Origin: Pyrus communis
Lineage: Eukaryota; Streptophyta; Magnoliopsida; Rosales; Rosaceae
Length of the DNA stretch: 64,000 nucleotides
Assembly (NCBI RefSeq): GCF_963583255.1
Contig: NC_084806.1
Span: forward strand, 12,922,817 to 12,986,816
Reading direction: 5' to 3'
In this document: piece after piece, positions 58,661-64,000 of the stretch
Layout of the letters: each line of letters opens with the position of its first letter
How positions within the stretch are numbered: the stretch's first letter is position 1
Notes under the pieces: generated by a model
The model's input: the letters and a program-made list of their open reading frames with translations, nothing else
Databases searched by the model: none
What the model was told of the DNA's origin: nothing
Translations under genes and position numbers: made by a program

Positions 58661-58680
58661 TTGGCACGCCCAATGGGACC
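58661..58680 (+). other. probable primer-binding site of Tat-like element
   Basis: TTGGCACGCCCAATGGGACC directly follows the LTR end. Athila/Tat elements commonly have a TTGGCGCCC-like site here; this one is degraded. Confidence 0.6.
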
Positions 58681-60425
58681 TAATGCTAAAGCTACAAAAT
58701 TTATGACCATTGAGACATGGTTAGTAAAAAAGAAAACAGTCATAAGAAAGTCGATGACTAATCATCCAGTCCAAAACCAAAGACAAGATGGCTTATTACA
58801 GGCACAAAATCCTTTTCCTACTGTGACACCTGAAGCCACAAATGCGACACGCCGAGAAAAGGAAGTTAATCTCAGCGGTCAGCCTCGTGATGCAAAAATC
58901 CCCATCAAAATGACAAAAGGCATTTTTGTTAAAGGACAAGTGGAGGATTGTGATGAGGATGGTGATGAGGCCTCTGATCCACCAACTAGATCGTTTATTC
59001 GACGACAACTTGAAGAACATTCCTCGCAATTTGAGCAAATGTTCAGCCGAGAGGTAAAAAGCATACTTGAAGAGATGTGTGATAATAGTGTTGTACACAA
59101 TAAATTGCTCGAAGTTTTGGCTAGTAAAGTCCATGATATTGGACATACTGATCAATCCAGGCAGCCTCTTCCCCTACCACCGATACAGGTTGAGACAAGA
59201 TTTGCTATGCTTAAAATGATTGACTTGGAGAAAAAGGTGGATTAAACAGTAGAGCAGACAAATTTGACCAAGGAGCAGAAGCGGTGTCTATTGACATGGT
59301 TGAAGTTCAGAGAATGATTTATTCGACTTTAAAAAAAAGGTCGAAGTTCCCAAAATTTATTCACCCATATCCAGCCTTTGTAGAAAGATTCGAATACCCT
59401 AAGGGATTCAAGATTCCAGACTTTAGTCTTTTCGCTGGAAAGACATCCTTATCCTCGTTAGAACACGTGGCTCAATTCACTGCGCAATGTGGAGATGTTA
59501 ACAGTGATTTTCATAAACTACGACTATTTTATTCTCGTTAACCGGCTCAGCATTCGCATGGTACATCAACCTCTCACCCAACTCCATCCAAAGCTGGGAG
59601 GAATTAGTCGTGAAGTTTCATGAGCAATTTTACCAGCCAGGGATGGAAATGTTAGTTTCTTTGTTGGCCAGGATGGCTTAAGCATTTGACGAGTCACCAA
59701 TGAAGTATCTTACGAGGTTTAAGTCGGCCAGAAATTGCTGCCGAGTACCTCTTCCTGAAGTTGAGTTTGTTAGGATTGCCTTGAATAGCCTGGATGTAGA
59801 GTACAAAAAGAAATTCTTGGGGGCAAACTTTCGAGATATGTACGAACTTGCATAACATGTCAAAAAATATGATTATTTGTTCCGAGAGGAGAAGATCTCG
59901 AAGTCCTTATCCCGAGGAATGATTTATAAGAACCCTACGGTTAGTTATGCATCGGCTGAAGGAGAAGAGTCCCAGTATGCCAGCATAGATGTGGCCAAGA
60001 TAGTAATTGACAAACCATATGTTTGCAAAGCATTGGCTCACACTAACTCCAAAAATGTCAAAACTCGCCCGGCACCTATGGAGATTGCTGTCAAAATGTC
60101 AAAGGTCTACACCTTCAACATCACCAAGGCCAATGCCATCTTCGACCAGTTATTACTCGCAAAAATTATCAAGCTTCGGCCAGGGAATAATATTCCCAAG
60201 GCTAAAGACTTAAAAGTAAAGACATATTGCAAATACCACAACTCAAACAAGCATACGACAAATAATTGTGTCGTATTTCACAATGTTATTCAAAGCTGGA
60301 TCGATAATGGTAAGCTTAAGTTTGCTACGAAACAAATGGTCGTGGACTTTGATCCTTTCCCTATGGCGACGGTAAGCATGATAGATGCTCATTTACCTAG
60401 GGATAAAGGAAAAAAGGAAGGTTGA
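58661..60425 (+). pseudogene. gag of Tat-like element, broken
   Basis: 58661-59245 is an N-terminal region rich in charged residues. 59330-59870 has the retrotransposon gag core (PYPAFVERFEYPKGFKIPDF, then SSWEEL-like and KYLTRFKSARNCC blocks) with TAA and TGA stops. 59877-60425 ends with CKYHNSNKHTTNNC, a CxxH-HxxxxC zinc-binding-like motif used by Tat gag proteins. At least four interruptions are present. Confidence 0.8.
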
Positions 60426-61959
60426 GTTCATCCCAATGCAATTCGTCCTTAAACGGAATTCTCGGCCATGATTGAAGATTAATTTAACTTCAAATGAGCC
60501 ACCCAATTACTATTCAAACCCAGCTTATGCGGAGTCAATGTCGGACTCCAGTGTAGAGGAAACTGACGAGCCAATGATTTTATGTAGTCGGTGTAAATCA
60601 AATGTCATCTTAATTGAGCCAAAAGAAAAGCCAGTATAAGTTGAAATATCACAATAGACGCCCACAGCTACGATAACATCCCAAAAAGTGCTCGGTGCAG
60701 GTCAACACCAAAAAGTTTTTGATAGGCTTAACCTTTAAGGACAGAATAACAAGCCATCTTCAGCCAAATGACGCCTTGATTTCGACGCGTCGTTTTATAA
60801 TGAGGAGTATTATGCGCTTAACTTTGGCAACTAAGGTTCATCAGTGAACCAGCACATTTTCAAGCCATCTGAGCCATGCAACCAGCGTTGGTACAACTAC
60901 AACTCCCCTACTGGCATATATGATGTGATGTCCAAATTGCAAAAATGTTGGCGCCATATGACTCGCCGAGGAGCAACCCAGGCCACCTCAGTTGTCAAAT
61001 GGCAGCCGAAAGAAACGGTCTATAGTGAAGATGATCAACGACCTCCGGCAATCATGACCGAGTTACTTCAAGGGAAGAAGGTGATTTATCATAATTTTGA
61101 AACTACAAATGAAGAATCCGAGAAGCGAATCAAAAGCTCACCTCGAGCATTTCTGGAAGGAAGCCGAAAGCAAACTTCTCCGCTTTCTCCACAAGAATCG
61201 TTGATTCAAGTCAGATGAAATCTCCACCCATCATTTCTCGGTGAAGCTTTGGAATACATGCGGGAATTTCGTAAGAAACATTCGGCGAATAACTTGTGCG
61301 GCCTGCTAAAAGCATGCCAAGAGGCTCTTAATCTAGCACTAACTTGCTCCGATGCTGAATAGGTCATTCAAAATACCACAGATCCGGGAATGAAAGCTAG
61401 GTTCTAGTATATATGCGAGGCCTGAGTTATCGGCTTTGAGGTAGACCTATATATTGATATCGACAATGTCGACCTTCCCTTCTCTTTTGATGACCTCCAA
61501 TATTTGCGGTATCATTTTGAAGTTTTCTCCGCCGTTACCCTCTTCGGTCTTACCACTGATGAAAAAGAACTCGTGGTGAGATTAGATGCTTACTTAGACA
61601 CGAAAGACGCTCGCATCACATATCAGGAGCCGACTCGTAAGGCTTCGCAAGAGCAAAACCAAGTTCCAACGTCGAACGAGCCCAAGGTTAACATTCAGAA
61701 CGAATCGGGTTCGGTGGACATTCTGTAGGAACATATTCTCATGGTAGTCGAAGCAGATTAAGCAGATAATGCCCATAAGCAAGATACCTTGCTCAAAAAT
61801 CCAGAAGACAAATATCACAACCCGATGGGCCCTTCGATCCTCGACAACATGGAAATTAGCATGGTCTACTTCTTACCTGCCTAGTTCCGACCAACCATAT
61901 CCCAACCAAATTTCCTGGACGGTGATGTAGTTGCTGATGAGGTTACGCAAGTCGATTTT

Positions 61960-62265
61960 GTGGCCACTGAAGAGATTAAGCAAGTCAGCAAAGAATATAA
62001 ATTTAAAGAATCTCTTGCCAAACTGTTTCTCTATTCTTCATCCGTTAATCTTCATCATTTGAAGCCATTGTATGTCATGGCCCATATTGAAGGATACCCA
62101 ATTTCTAAGATTTTTGTTAACTGTGGAGCAATGGTCAACATTATGCCTGTTTCTATCATGAAAACACTATGTCGCTCTAATGACAAACTCATTCCATCAG
62201 GGGTAACCATGAGTAGCTTTGTCAGCGACAAATCTCAGACTAAGGGAATGCTTCCTTTGAGGTAA
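61960..62265 (+). pseudogene. protease domain of Tat-like element, degraded
   Basis: The frame reads VMAHIEGYPISKIFVNCGAM followed by VNIMPVSIMKTL. The retropepsin triad that should be D-G/S-A/G is altered to NCGA, so the catalytic aspartate is lost. Confidence 0.75.
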
Positions 62266-62938
62266 ATATGGCTCAAAATCACATGACCTCGTTTGAGGTC
62301 AAAATCTCAAACTAAGGGAATGTTTCCTTTGAAGTCAAAATCACATGACCTCGTTTTTTATAGTCGACTCAAAGATCGAGTATAACGCATTGCTTGGTTG
62401 TGATTAGATCTACCAGACTAGCTATATCCTTTAGTCATTATATTAAGTTATCATCTTCTGGGATGACAAATCGGTTAGAGTTTATTCGATCGACAATTAG
62501 CTATTTGAAGCCAATATGATTTAAGCTTGCTATTACGATGATCACGTCAGCTACATCACACTGCAAGGTTTCAATGAAGAAGGGCGACCGACTCAGATCT
62601 CAGTTCAGAAAGCCATTGAGGTTGGCATTGAAACTGTTCAACAGGATTCGGTAAGACTCGGGTTAGCTAACATAATTGATGGTCCTGATGTCTGATACCA
62701 AACCGAATACACGTCGGGTCACGGTTTCATCTATCATGGAACACCTACTGGCCTAATGGTATATTATTTCCAAACAACTGAATTCTGGCATAAACTTAGT
62801 TGAGTTCCTCACCGAAAGAGACAATGGTTTAGTCCTGTCACTTGATATAGTCCAAGCTGCCCCAGACAAACTTGAAGATAGTCGGCCCTAAGTCAAAGAT
62901 CCACTGGATGAAATAAATGCTAGCCCAACCTATGAAAA

Positions 62939-64000
62939 TTGAGCTTTGTAAATTACTCGAAGAATTTAAAGATTGTTTTGCTTGGAGTTACCATGAGATG
63001 CCTGGCTTGGACCGAATGCTCGTCGAGCACAAATTACGCATTAAGGGTGGTTGTAAACTTTTCCGCTAACCCCCTTGACGATTCTCGACCGAAGTTCAAC
63101 TCAGCAAAAAAGATGAACTCGTTTAACTTTTAAAAGTTGGGTTCATTCGGACAGCTCGATACGTCGAATGGTTAGAGAATATTGTCCCAGTTTTAAAGAA
63201 AGGTGATGCTCTACGTATTTGCTTTGATTTTCGTAATTTGAACTTGGCAACCCCTAAAGAAGAATACACCATGCCAATTTCAGACTTGTTAATCGACGCT
63301 GTAGCAAACCACAAGATGTTATTTTTCATGGACAACCATATTGGTTACAACCAAATTTTCATTGTTAAGGCCGATGTCCATAAAACTGATTTTCGTTGCC
63401 CAAGGGCAATCAGGATCTACGAATGGGTCGTCATGCATTTCAGACTTAAGAACACCGATGCCACATATCAATGAGCTGTGAATACTATTTTTCATGGCCT
63501 GATTGGCATAATCGTTGAAGTATATATCGATGATGTTGTGGTCAAGTCGAAGCACCGCCGATCACATTTAGATGATATTTGGCATGCTTTCCTTCGAATG
63601 CGCCAACATAACCTTAAAATGAACCCTACCAAATGTGCCTTTGGCGTATCGGCAAGCAATTTATTGGGATTTCTTGTACATCATCGTGGCATCAAGGTGG
63701 ATGCGAATAAAGCTTAAGCGATCATTGATGCTCCACCCCCGAACAACTAAGAAGCAATTACAATCCTTGCTCGATAAAATCAATTTCCTCCGCCGTTTCA
63801 TTTCTAACTTGGTAGGGAAAATGCCACGCTCTTGAAACTTAAGGATTCTGATAAATTTTAATGACGTGAAGAGCATTAGGATGCTTTCATGCAAATTAAG
63901 GTCTCATTCACAACCCCACCTATCCTCGTGCCACTTTAACGCGGTAAACCTTTTAAATTGTATATCTCGACGGCTGAGGAATCTATTAGCCATCTTCTTG
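62939..64000 (+). pseudogene. reverse transcriptase and start of RNase H, Tat-like element, broken
   Basis: RT blocks follow in order: a WLENIVPVLKKGDALRICFD stretch near 63170, MDNHIGYNQI near 63330, MHFRLKNTDATYQ near 63440, catalytic YIDDVVVKSK at 63523-63552 and CAFGVSASNLLGFLVHHRGI near 63640. TGA replaces the expected arginine codon after ATYQ (63472-63474), and TAA 63715 and later stops follow. STAEES near 63970 is the RNase H start. The window ends inside the element. Confidence 0.88.

Larger units (their letters stand above)
57380..64000 (+). mobile_element. Ty3/Gypsy (Tat-like) retrotransposon, 5' LTR to RNase H, runs off window
   Basis: Organisation is 5' LTR (start uncertain, about 57380-57600; end 58658), primer-binding-site-like sequence, gag, protease, RT and the beginning of RNase H at the right edge, all on the plus strand. 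The GGCACGCCCAATGGGACC after the LTR resembles the primer site of Athila/Tat elements, and the RT motifs fit Tat. It is a different family from the element at 29051-42608. Confidence 0.85.

Overview
This window is plant nuclear DNA, most likely from a woody eudicot. A rosaceous (apple- or pear-like) genome would fit the repeat families, but that is recollection and not a database match. It is AT-rich and crowded with transposons. Only two genes look intact. One is an EPIDERMAL PATTERNING FACTOR-LIKE (EPFL) secreted peptide gene on the minus strand (25314-25812, two exons). The other is a PEAPOD/TIFY4-type regulator on the plus strand (52054-56172, nine exons, all splice phases consistent). Both families act in leaf and epidermal development in model plants.

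Region by region: 1-3650 holds SINE-like and tandem repeats and a cluster of palindromic MITEs, one with a perfect 9-bp target duplication. 3654-15517 is an endogenous pararetrovirus locus (Caulimoviridae, probably Florendovirus-like) bounded on both sides by (TA)n. A near full-length copy lies on the plus strand (movement protein, coat protein, protease-RT-RNase H, then a second ORF and a promoter/leader). It is followed by an inverted coat-protein fragment and an inverted 3'-half copy. The result is a large imperfect palindrome with two viral promoters pointing at each other. All ORFs are broken, mostly by stops that look like C-to-T decay.

15518-25300 is a gene-fragment zone. It contains a Myb/SANT-like pseudogene, a MULE with an internal tandem duplication, a 5'-truncated LYR-motif gene, a ZF-HD fragment, and a Pack-MULE-like element whose roughly 220-bp inverted repeats enclose pieces of an F-box/LRR gene and a FRIGIDA-like gene. 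The EPFL gene follows.

29051-42608 is one old Ty3/Gypsy-type LTR element on the minus strand, with a perfect 5-bp target duplication (ATCAC), a primer-binding site and a polypurine tract. Its 5' LTR is split by a nested hAT transposon (36203-40866) that has its own 8-bp duplication (ACTACGTA). A truncated LTR of the same family lies at 47761-50366, and an unrelated solo-LTR-like element at 45576-46995 interrupts a tandem array. After the PEAPOD gene, a second and different Ty3/Gypsy element (Tat-like) starts near 57380 and runs off the right edge; its gag, protease and RT are riddled with stops.

The most distinctive structure is the inverted pararetrovirus locus. Its geometry (convergent promoters, arms of about 2.8 kb, an antisense coat-protein segment between them) is what a natural source of double-stranded viral RNA would look like. 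Whether it is transcribed cannot be seen from sequence.
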